Assembly: GCA_964017145.1 (NCBI GenBank)
Contig: CAXHKQ010000312.1
Coordinates: 1-13,018 of the forward strand
Direction: 5' to 3'
Length of the DNA: 13,018 nt
DNA from: Agrocybe praecox
Lineage: Eukaryota > Basidiomycota > Agaricomycetes > Agaricales > Agrocybaceae
How positions within the stretch are numbered: position 1 is the first letter of the stretch; the number at the start of each line of letters is the position of its first letter. Positions 1 to 8,167 of this stretch are shown here, piece after piece. The notes below the pieces were generated by a model, which saw nothing but the letters and a program-made list of their open reading frames with translations, had not been told where the DNA came from and did not search any database. Both the position numbers and the translations under genes were made by a program.

Positions 1-3000
1 AACTGAAGCAGATCGAGTTGGGCAAACTTTATCACTGTACCATGGTTGCTTGTGTGCTCATTTGCGTGCACCTCCATACCATTCAGTGTGCATTTCGCGA
101 TTCGCACACGATACGTTTGTATGCAGATTAAATAATCCGGCGCCAGCTTCTGCGTTCCGACATCCGGTGCGAACGTACGCTTGCAAATGCAAATGCACAG
201 ATACACGCACAGTTGCACGAATGGAACATAAGACCCTATCACATACAACTCCACGAAACGTTGATGATCATCTGTAATACTCCTTTGCAGAATAAGCTGT
301 GCACGATTTAACCTTCGTCGTTAGTTGCTACATACAAAAATTGACAAAATGACAAACAAGCATTCCTGCAAAGTCGGGTTATTTTCTCGATCACATAATA
401 ATGACAGGCACTGAATATGATATATAGACAAAACAATATCAATATCGGAATATTTTCCAATTATGCGAACCTCACTTCGATATCATGCATAGAGAGTGCA
501 CTCACTCAATCTGTTCGAATGTAATAAATCGTTACACAAACATACTCTCAGTGTGAATATCACGAATATATATATTGTATCGCTTTCCATTTTGTGATGT
601 AACATAGACATTTTTTTATACATTATATTTTCAGGGGGTTGCATTCGATTACGATGTGAATGTAACGAACATATGGTGATGATCATCAGTTTGTGATGTT
701 ATATGAAAATGTGTTATGTTATTACTGTTTGTCTGTATGAAAAAAAAAAAAATTTATTCGCGATGATACATTCATTCCATGTGTATTTTGATGTAATAAC
801 TATTATCTAAAATACAAAGTATTTCCAACCTAAATATTCACATTTGTACAACTTGATAATGTGTAGTTATGTAATCCTCCTGATGCTGAGCAATGGATTA
901 CATCACAATTTCATGACCGTCCCTATGATACAAACTATTCGCCAAACATTTCAGCCTCGTCAGCTTGCGTGCCTCAGATGCCTTATGATCATGATTATTA
1001 TTCTACACATCGATGGTCGCCCGTAGCTCACTCAGTCTGATCTCCATACCTCCTGTCGGAACAAACACCTTCACTAATGGGATGGGAAAGAATGAGAATA
1101 CTAATTAGTAATTTGAACAAACCTGATTGTTCTAGTCAACAAATTGTCTAGCATTCGATCTACTGATTTCACAATTCTTTCGAATCCGAAAGTAGTAATA
1201 TATATTATTTCTACTCAAGTAATAATTTGCCCGCACTCTTACCAGTATCACACGGAGAAAGCAGAATGTAATCGTTGAACCGAATGGCCCAATCGCGCTT
1301 CATGAATCGCTAACACCTTGTGCAGGTGTTACATAAAAAACTTCGTCGTTTCATTGGAGCTCTGGTTGTTGATGGCCGAAATGTGAGCGGTGCTATGCTA
1401 CAACGGAATGCGGATGGTGCCTGCTGATAAAGTGGGAAAAACAAATAAAGGTGAGATTTGCAGCAATGTCGGAACCGATTGAGAATTCTACGAAATAGTT
1501 CGGATTTTAAGACAATATGCAAAAATGGTTTGAAATCAATTCGTAATTTTGTAACGTATTTTCAATTTATGTGCAACGAGAGCACATGCTGGTCGCTCAG
1601 CACTTTGTTCTAACAATTTACAATTCTTCAGTTTGCTAAGTTTCCGCATGAACGAACGCATGTTTTCATTATGTATAACTAGAGAACGAAAACTGCACTG
1701 AAGATGATTGATTGGCATACATGCATGACTTGACGCTCATCGGTTTGCCATGCTCTTCCGCACAGGCACCGGATAATTCAATTCCCACAGGATAACAACA
1801 TAACAACAGAAAAACCCACAAACCGCAGATGATTTTATTCATAGGTTATAGACCCACACACTCGCACGTGTCTCAACCGATCAACTATCTGACATCAAAT
1901 ATATGTAGTGCTCTACGATGTGTGTTCGCAGAAAGAATAAAAAATGCCTTCAGGCACACACTTCCGTGCACGAACGCAAGACGTAGCGAAGGTTCATGCA
2001 TAATTCGATATTCGATTATTCCTCCCGATTTCCAAATGGTTATTCGCACGCACGTAATTCGTCGGTGGCGACGTTCTGTTGTAGAGTGGGTCAATATATC
2101 ATGTGTAATGTTCGGAAAATTAAAAAATATCTATCATTTCAAAATTGTTGTATCAGATTTAATTCGTATATATAATTCCAAATAGTATTGGAATTGAAAA
2201 TACACTCTTCCTATCTCAAGCAACATGAACATTATGTTGACCTTTCATACTCTCGGGGTATCGCTCCACCAGACAGACAGCATTGTAACGCAAGTGTGTT
2301 GATGCTGTTATGCCATATATACAGCATGTCCGCATGGCAAGCGAAGCCACTAGCAAAGTAAATTATTCGTTGTTGTAATGGATTCAGTTCGACGCGCACG
2401 TTCACGCCCACGCTCGATCGCGTTTAGCCACAAGAACGACAAGACAAACCTCACATATTATAACACTCATACAAACACATGTCAGAGCTGTCGGCGCCGG
2501 ACGCCGGAGCAGGGGAAGTAAACTAAATTTCGAGCATCCGGAACTTGTGGAGTGGTTTGCATACTTTGCGCATGTTCGTCGACTTCGTTTAGATGTGTGT
2601 GTGTGGTTTGTTTAGGCTCAGACGCAAAATCTCGCGAAAATGTCGACGTGTGGCTGAAGACATGTTGCTCGCCATAAGTACATCACGAAACAACGGGAAC
2701 TCTTTTCCACGCATGCTTTCTACCATTTTTGAGAGCATCAGAAGGAAGCATAATATTTCGATTCGTTTCTGTGGCGTTGCTACTGAACAACATATGGTTG
2801 CGGCTCAAAGTACTTTAACATGCTGTGTGCCGTTAAAATTCCGTATCGTAAAATTCCTTTTTGATCAAAACATGCGTCCGGTTATGTTGTGCGAATGCAG
2901 ATTCCTCTGGCGCGAATGCGGTGGTGTGTGGTATGAATACATACATATATACCACACGTGAATTGGCATATATAATATTGGAATTTTCGCCAGACATGGA

Positions 3001-3526
3001 CACGACCATGTTGATCATGTGAGCGTTGTTCTATTCACTGGGTATTTCTTATAATGCATTTCGTTCGAAAATTGAACAGGCAGAAAAACATCGTGAGCAT
3101 CAACTATGACGACGACGACAACGATGTTATGTCGTGCGCCAACATCGCAAAGGCATGTTGTAGTTCGTTTCATGTAGTATAGTATGCCTGGTATGGTGTT
3201 GTATGATGGTATGACGTGTCTTCTAGTCTGTCTCTGTCCTGTAATGTGGAACGCAAGAACTCCGTATCGTGTACGCGTTGTGTGTATGTTCGTTTGCTTG
3301 TGTCAGCCACGCATTTTACCGCATTGCATTCGCTGCCAGTGTCGATGGCGGTGTCGTGTTCGTCTATGCGCAACGTTTGCGTAGTGCACAAAACCATTCA
3401 CTCGCACAGCCAGACATTCTTGCTGTGCGTAAGAATTGAAAATGTTCAGAACGGCACAGTAGTCTATAGAGAAGAGGGTATCACGTTTGACATTTATTGA
3501 AAATATAATTAGTTATCGCCGGTTAT
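1..3526. other. Noncoding AT-rich stretch, no supported gene
   Basis: I see no protein family, RNA gene or transposon in this 3.5 kb. The open frames are short (at most about 120 codons), many overlap in several frames, and none shows a recognisable motif. There are short GT-rich and ACG-rich runs (near 2593-2607 and 3108-3124) and T or A homopolymers (for example 740-752). On the minus strand two good 3' splice-site look-alikes occur (AG at 733-734 and at 1421-1422). They are discussed as weak candidates for the missing last exon of the receptor gene. The stretch is probably intron or 3' flank of that gene. Confidence 0.6.
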
Positions 3527-3528
3527 TA

Positions 3529-3559
3529 TTAGGTGTATAACCTTGCTCATGCCGTTTTT
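3529..3559 (+). repeat. mariner left terminal inverted repeat
   Basis: Starts TTAGGTGTATAACCTTGC and ends in a T run. Its reverse complement is found at 4398-4428 with a single mismatch at the second outer base. Confidence 0.93.
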
Positions 3560-3604
3560 TGTCCAACTTTGAGACTTTATTGTGAAGATACGGCTACATA
3601 TATC

Positions 3605-4256
3605 TTATTCAAAATACTGGCCATTGCTAGCTACTACTTTTGACCATCTTTTCGGTAGCATCCGGATTTCGTGGCCTCACAACGGGTCATCTTTTGTAGC
3701 GATTCATGAAACAGTCCAATTTCTCACTTATTCATGAAAACGGGAGTCCTCGTCAACAAGGCCTAGGACCATCGATCAGGACATGTAGTATTTAGGTGGA
3801 GCCAAGTCCGGAGAGTACAGCGGGGGGGTTGAGACCTTCCATTTCGGACTTCCCAGGTGTTATTTGATTTTTTTTGCGATGAGGTGTCGAGAATTGTCAT
3901 ACAAGAAAATTACTGAATTGTCTTTTTTATTCAATTGAGGCCGCTGATCTTTCAGTGATCGACTCAAACGCATCAATTTTGTTCGGTATCGATTCCTTGT
4001 GTTGATTTCACTTGGCCTCAGCCCTTAATAACACACCATACATTTCTGGTCCCACCAAAAGATCAAAAGGCCTAGAACTCCGGAATCACAATTTTCGAAG
4101 CGTTGAATTCACTCGCGACACGATCTTTACCATCAAAAGCAGCCTCGCCGTAAGTTTCTAAGCGCTTCGATGAGCCTCAGCCTTACTGGTCTTCGATTTT
4201 AATAAGAAAAACATGACTTCCCACAAACGACGAAAATTTGGCTCGAACGCGGACAT
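3605..4256 (-). pseudogene. mariner transposase remnant
   Basis: Read on the minus strand from an ATG at 4254-4256, the N-terminal part resembles the mariner helix-turn-helix region (a start like MSAF..F, then KAEAHR) and is broken by a stop within about 35 codons. Later pieces in shifting frames show mariner landmarks in order: WxDQK-like, a YDNSRH segment matching the second catalytic Asp region (HDNARPH in the family), YSPDLAP with the third catalytic Asp, and a C-terminus LPKRW..VVASNGQYFE followed by TAA at 3605-3607. The reading frame spans about 650 bp against about 1,040 bp for an intact family member. The segment expected to hold the first catalytic Asp, between the DNA-binding region and WxDQK, is absent. 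Several stops and frameshifts make it clearly inactive. Assignment to mariner is secure; the subfamily (mori/DD37D-like or DD34D) is not. Confidence 0.9.
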
Positions 4257-4397
4257 GTTCAATCAAGAATAAGTTCGTGATGCAAACTGATAAGGTCCTA
4301 TGTTTTGATATCACTAGGTACTCAGATACCAAAGCCTGATGTATGCCGATTTTTATCAATTTTCATCGATCAGAACGACCGCTATAGACTCATATAC

Positions 4398-4428
4398 AAA
4401 AACGGCATGAGCAAGGTTATACACCTTA
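4398..4428 (-). repeat. mariner right terminal inverted repeat
   Basis: Reverse complement of 3529-3559 apart from the second outermost base. The transposase remnant reads inward from this side, so this is the 5' end of the element relative to its gene. Confidence 0.93.
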
Positions 4429-4430
4429 TA

Positions 4431-4778
4431 ATAGTTATTTCGATTGTTTTTTTAAATATTTTTTTTATTTTTATATAAGGTAATGACAAAGTACATATAG
4501 AATGAAAATCTACAAACAGCTACCAGCAACAATATTCCTAACCTTCCGTTACTCTATACCACTCCATAATACAGAATATCATATGACCATTGTGCAGGCG
4601 ACGTTGTCCTTGCCGCCATTCTGTCGTCGGGTGTGTAAGCTGACAAGCGTTCACCTTTTTGGCATAAGCTTTAGGCATGCGTGAGGTACCGAAAATGGAA
4701 ATGTAAATTCTTGCTAGTTCGCACTGACATGGGTCGATAGAACTGGTCTCTTTACTATGTAGTCAGCGTTGAGTGTTG
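4431..4778. other. Short spacer between the two transposons
   Basis: AT-rich sequence with T runs at its left end. I see no gene, repeat or splice signal that I can support. Confidence 0.5.
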
Positions 4779-4783
4779 AGTAT
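4779..4783. repeat. Target site duplication (AGTAT), left
   Basis: AGTAT directly before the 5' LTR, repeated directly after the 3' LTR at 9717-9721. Five bases is typical of BEL/Pao integration. Confidence 0.93.
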
Positions 4784-4800
4784 TGTTGGAAATTATTGGT

Positions 4801-4808
4801 TATATAAG
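4801..4808 (+). promoter_or_regulatory. TATA-like box in the 5' LTR
   Basis: TATATAAG, 17 bp inside the LTR, the best core-promoter candidate for the element transcript. A start about 30 bp downstream, near 4830, would follow, but no clear initiator is visible and the real start could lie further into the LTR. The same box is at 9249-9256 in the 3' LTR. Confidence 0.5.
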
Positions 4809-4981
4809 TTTTTATCATAAGTGCGAAAAACCACAATTATTATTCACGCACCTAATTTACACGAGGACACAAGTACGCTGTAATCGACGCTCTGAGTTTG
4901 AGCTTTTCTCCAACATCAACACACACATACACATAAACGACAGCAGAATTATTGTAGCCGCACCGATCGCCGATGCTGCAC

Positions 4982-4987
4982 AATAAA
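4982..4987 (+). promoter_or_regulatory. Polyadenylation signal in LTR (AATAAA)
   Basis: Canonical AATAAA at 4982-4987, with the active counterpart at 9430-9435 in the 3' LTR. T/GT-rich sequence follows within about 50-60 bp, as expected of a downstream element. Confidence 0.6.
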
Positions 4988-5269
4988 TCAATCTACCGAC
5001 GGCTTTTAAACTCGACACACGCATCGTCTCGTTTTGTCTTTTCGTCCGTGTTCCGTGTCCCGTTACCTTTTTCTTGGCAATCTCCACACCGCGCTAGTGC
5101 ACGGCAAAGTGTGGAGAATTCAACTTGGTTTTTTTTGGTCCCCGTCAACCCCCCGATTTACGAGTTTACAGTGCAGTTTCCGCGCCCCCGCCTACAGATC
5201 CATATTTACAGTCCACTCCCAAACATCCCCGCGCGTTTCCCATCTTCCGCAATTAGAGCTCGCGAACAT

Positions 5270-5286
5270 TGGTCCTTCGAGCCGGA
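5270..5286 (+). promoter_or_regulatory. Primer binding site, tRNA-Tyr
   Basis: TGGTCCTTCGAGCCGGA, one base after the LTR. It is complementary to the 3' end of eukaryotic tRNA-Tyr including CCA (acceptor strand TCGAAGG, discriminator A, then the CCGG of the T stem); I match 17 bases from general knowledge of that tRNA. It primes minus-strand DNA synthesis. A TGG start directly after the LTR independently supports the LTR boundary. Confidence 0.85.
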
Positions 5287-5502
5287 TCTCGTGACCCGGA
5301 CAAGTGCGCGGAACGCACACGTGAATTTCGTGAAATTCGGAACATTCTTGGAAGAAAACCAGCACACTTTCATTTTGGACACGGTCAGGCAATCCGGCCA
5401 GTTACGGGTTAACACGCGCGCGCAACCATAACGGTGCAGTGAAAAACTCAAACGGCTCGCCTGATCAGCGAGACCGCATACACATACACATTCTCATCTT
5501 GT

Positions 5503-5816
5503 CGAGTGCAACTTGGCGCACTCGTTTGCCGGCAAACCAATTCTGCAGAGGAGTGCATTTGGTGCACTCACAATCAAAGCGAACAAACTCAATCACCACT
5601 CAACGCAACCTTCCCTTGTCGAGCACAACTTGGTGTGCTCGATCGTCGACTCGATCTCCAAACAACGAGTGCAATCTGGTGCACTCCCCTCCAATCGAAC
5701 TCACCACAAGCAACATTCTCCTGTCGAGCACAACTTGGTGTGCTCGCTCGTCGACTCGCTGCAGAAGGAGTGTAATTTGGGCACTCCACCAACGCTGTGC
5801 TGTAATTTGGGCAGCA
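5503..5816 (+). repeat. Array of seven stem-loops in the retrotransposon leader
   Basis: Seven short inverted repeats with 6-7 bp stems and 7-8 nt loops: 5503-5524, 5551-5569, 5620-5641, 5667-5686, 5725-5746, 5767-5787 and 5798-5816. Loops are near-identical (AACTTGGC, ATTTGGT, AACTTGGT, AATCTGGT, AACTTGGT, AATTTGG, AATTTGG). Stems vary but stay complementary: GAGTGC with GCACTC, GAGCAC with GTGCTC, and TGCTGT with GCAGCA (one wobble pair). Variable stems under a fixed loop argue for a conserved RNA structure. The position between primer site and Gag is where retroviral packaging signals usually lie; the function is inferred. Confidence 0.8.
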
Positions 5817-5964
5817 GACACAACCACGTACACATTGGACTCCGCCGCTGTTCTCCAAACATTTGGTCTGTACAAGCAATTTAATACTCCGTATCATTCG
5901 TACAACGGCGGTTCGCGCGAACCACATCTTGGTCAAACGTTTATTTTGGCGAATTATTGGCAAC

Positions 5965-6126
5965 GACATACACATCTTCCTGGTTATCGACATACACAAC
6001 TTCCTGGTCATCGACATACACATCTCCCTGGTCATCGACATACACATCTTCCTGGTCATCGACATACACAACTTCCTGGTCATCGACATACACATTTTCC
6101 TGGTCATCGACATACACATCTTCCTG
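5965..6126 (+). repeat. 24-bp tandem repeat, about 6.75 copies
   Basis: Consensus GACATACACATCTTCCTGGT followed by CATC. Six full units start at 5965, 5989, 6013, 6037, 6061 and 6085, then a partial unit from 6109. Units differ by single substitutions (ATC/AAC/ATT before the TTCC, and one TTATC). Because 24 is a multiple of three, all three sense frames and two antisense frames stay open, which produces misleading repetitive ORFs across the leader. Confidence 0.9.
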
Positions 6127-6265
6127 CTGGATTGCAACATTCTTCTGTTTATTTGTTCTTTTATTCAACTCAACACAATAATCAATAATCGTACATTAGC
6201 TTAAATCTTGGCACAATTTTCTTGTTTACCTTTTTTTGTTGGTGCAAAGTAAATTCAAATCAACC

Positions 6266-8167
6266 ATGTCGCTCGCCAAGCGCGCCGCTGCTGGTAAGCA
6301 GATCTGCGGCATCGCCAAGTGGCTCTCAACGATCAAATTCGTTAGCTTGGAACAAGCCTCTACCCAGCTCGAGAAGTTGGACACCAATTTCGCCACGTTC
6401 GCGTTCGAACATGATGAGCTAATGAGGGTGACCGGCCCCGCTGAAGCCGACTACCAACAAATCGAAGCGGATAGTGTGATCGGCACCTACCGGTCACTGC
6501 GAGTCAAGCTGCTCGAGCACATCGAGCGCCTGGAGATGACACAATCAACATCCGCGGCGGCTCTTCAGCAGCTGGCCTCAACACGATTCTCCTGGAACAA
6601 CGACGACAACAACGACAACGACGGCGATAACAACGATGACGGGGTCTTCAAAAACGACAAGAACAACGCCCTAGAAGGCACATCGACAGCAGCAGCAGCG
6701 GCTCAACGCCATCTCCCTCCAGCCACTTTGGCCGCAGGCTCAGCAGCGCCCGTCGCCGGCACTCAAGCCCAGCTGGACCTCGCTAACGCTGGCGCCAACG
6801 CTCCACCCCACATCGACCACGCTGGCGCTGAAGCCCGCGCTGGCGTTGCAGCCCACGCTGGCGCCGCAGCCAACGCAGCGGCAATGGCCGACGACGTCCG
6901 GACGCAGCGCTTCAGCGGCATAATCCGTCGCATTTGTATGCGTGCGCGCATTGCAACTGTTGGCAACACCACCTTGTCCCTGGCCAACACTCAAATCGCA
7001 ACTCTTGGTCAATACTGGTTGACATACACCACTGCACAACTTGGCAACATCGATTGGAACGATCTAGACGACGACGAAGATGCGTTCGACGCTCTTCAGG
7101 AGGAATACATGGTGGCTATTGCGACCCTTACTGACGTTGTACAGGAGCACAAGCGTCGGGCAGCCGCTCTCAATCAACCACGCAACGTCGGTGCAGCCGC
7201 ACCGCAAAATGCCGTGAAGTTGCCCAGGGTGGCAATCCCTTCGTTCTCTGGCGCGTTCAGTGATTGGACCCCCTTCTACGACCTGTTCACGTCTCTTGTG
7301 GACAACGCGCCGCATCTCTCCAACACCGAGAAAATGGTGTATTTGCGAGATGCAGTCAAGGGCGACGCGGAGAAGCTGATCCGCACATACAAAATCAGCG
7401 ACGCAGCGTATGTGCCAGCTTGGACCGCACTCAAGGAGCGGTACAACAATCGGCGGTCGATCGTCAACTCTCACTTGGACAGCATCTTCTCGATCACCAA
7501 ATGCACCACCGAATCCGCAAGCGCCATGCGGAGCAAGCTCGACACGATGGCAGAGTGCGTGCGCGCACTGAACGGCATGGATCTGCCCACTGCCCAATGG
7601 GACGTGATCCTCGTTCACTTCCTACAATCTCGCTTGGACCACGAGACTAAACGCGTTTGGGAGATGTCTCTGGAGACAGACGCACTCCCCACATTTGCTC
7701 AACTGCGTGCGTTCCTGGAACGCCACTGCCGCTCTATCGAGGGCAATAGGGCGACGCCTCCGACGCGATTTGGTAGCTCGGATGTGCGGTACGGAGCTGC
7801 CAACCAACCGAAACCCGCGCAACAAGGCGCCGTTTCCTCTACCAGCAAGCAGCGCGTTTTGGCCGCTGCTACGGAGCAGAATCAATGTCCCCATGGCTGT
7901 GCTGATCGACATTCACTTGTGAACTGCCCAAAGTTCCTGCACATGTGGCCTGGCGAGCGGTACCGACGTGCGCAACAGCTTGATGTTTGTTTCAACTGTT
8001 TGCGTCCAAGTCACCGCACTGACAGCTGCACTTCAAGCAACTCCTGCAACAAGTGCGGCCGCAAGCATCACACATTCCTCCATTACGAGGAACCGACGGA
8101 TCCCTACAGTGGAGCCGAAGCCAGCGAAGACGCAGCAGCCATCGACGATGCAACAGAAGCCGACTAG
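6266..8167 (+). CDS. gag: BEL/Pao Gag polyprotein (capsid and nucleocapsid)
   Basis: 633 residues, forms the virus-like particle and binds the element RNA. I start it at the ATG at 6266 (context ATCAACCATG, with A at -3); the frame is open about ten codons upstream but without an ATG. Order: a helical N-terminal domain (to about residue 108); an Asn/Asp-rich run (about 112-138); an Ala-rich, His/Gly-containing linker (about 145-210); a second helical segment; a DUF1759-like capsid core (about 319-490, opening LPRVAIPSFSGAFSDW); then a Cys/His region. The last has a first cluster near 541, a perfect CX2CX4HX4C knuckle at 575-588 and a CCHH knuckle at 594-606. Length and order fit BEL/Pao Gag. 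The frame is undamaged, in contrast with pol behind it. It ends at TAG 8165-8167 where gag-pol would normally continue, so the product is Gag alone. Confidence 0.93.
   Translation: MSLAKRAAAGKQICGIAKWLSTIKFVSLEQASTQLEKLDTNFATFAFEHDELMRVTGPAEADYQQIEADSVIGTYRSLRVKLLEHIERLEMTQSTSAAALQQLASTRFSWNNDDNNDNDGDNNDDGVFKNDKNNALEGTSTAAAAAQRHLPPATLAAGSAAPVAGTQAQLDLANAGANAPPHIDHAGAEARAGVAAHAGAAANAAAMADDVRTQRFSGIIRRICMRARIATVGNTTLSLANTQIATLGQYWLTYTTAQLGNIDWNDLDDDEDAFDALQEEYMVAIATLTDVVQEHKRRAAALNQPRNVGAAAPQNAVKLPRVAIPSFSGAFSDWTPFYDLFTSLVDNAPHLSNTEKMVYLRDAVKGDAEKLIRTYKISDAAYVPAWTALKERYNNRRSIVNSHLDSIFSITKCTTESASAMRSKLDTMAECVRALNGMDLPTAQWDVILVHFLQSRLDHETKRVWEMSLETDALPTFAQLRAFLERHCRSIEGNRATPPTRFGSSDVRYGAANQPKPAQQGAVSSTSKQRVLAAATEQNQCPHGCADRHSLVNCPKFLHMWPGERYRRAQQLDVCFNCLRPSHRTDSCTSSNSCNKCGRKHHTFLHYEEPTDPYSGAEASEDAAAIDDATEAD

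Larger units (their letters stand above)
3527..4430 (-). mobile_element. Internally deleted mariner-family DNA transposon
   Basis: A 900-bp element (3529-4428) bounded by 31-bp terminal inverted repeats that match at 30 of 31 positions, with a TA dinucleotide on each outer side (3527-3528 and 4429-4430), the usual IS630/Tc1/mariner target duplication. The inside carries a degraded mariner transposase on the minus strand. Full mariners are usually about 1.3 kb, so roughly 400 bp are missing. The exact outer ends are slightly ambiguous because flank and terminus are both TTA-like; an end at 3532/4425 is an alternative. The copy cannot make its own transposase but keeps ends that a transposase could bind. 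Confidence 0.9.
4784..5268 (+). repeat. 5' LTR of the BEL/Pao element
   Basis: 485 bp, starting TGTTGG and ending GAACA, so bounded by TG...CA. Identical to 9232-9716 except at 5092 (C here, A there) and within the T run near 5137 (T here, C there). It contains a TATA-like box and an AATAAA signal, and is followed after one base by the primer binding site. Confidence 0.95.

Noticed and set aside
634..700. Plus-strand acceptor-like TATATTTTCAG at about 625-635
   Set aside because: No open frame or donor follows that would make an exon; single splice-like strings are common in AT-rich DNA.
1310..1428. Minus-strand exon-like segment with a good acceptor and an open reading to a stop
   Set aside because: The open frame does not match the phase needed after 10018, and the frame that does match stops after seven codons; too little to call an exon.
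2593..2961. 122-codon plus-strand open frame starting in a GT repeat
   Set aside because: No motif, an Arg/Cys-rich composition typical of chance frames, and no splice or promoter support.
5965..6126. Regular 24-bp repeats resembling a CRISPR-like array
   Set aside because: Units are directly adjacent with no unique spacers, and the host is a eukaryote; this is a minisatellite inside a retrotransposon leader.
5439..6188. A 249-codon open frame across the leader
   Set aside because: It has no ATG (it opens with GTG) and owes its length to the 24-bp repeat and the hairpin array, where several frames are open together. No domain is visible.
6236..6265. Earlier Gag start at 6236
   Set aside because: That codon is TTG in a T run. 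The ATG at 6266 has good initiation context and is the first ATG after a long ATG-free leader.
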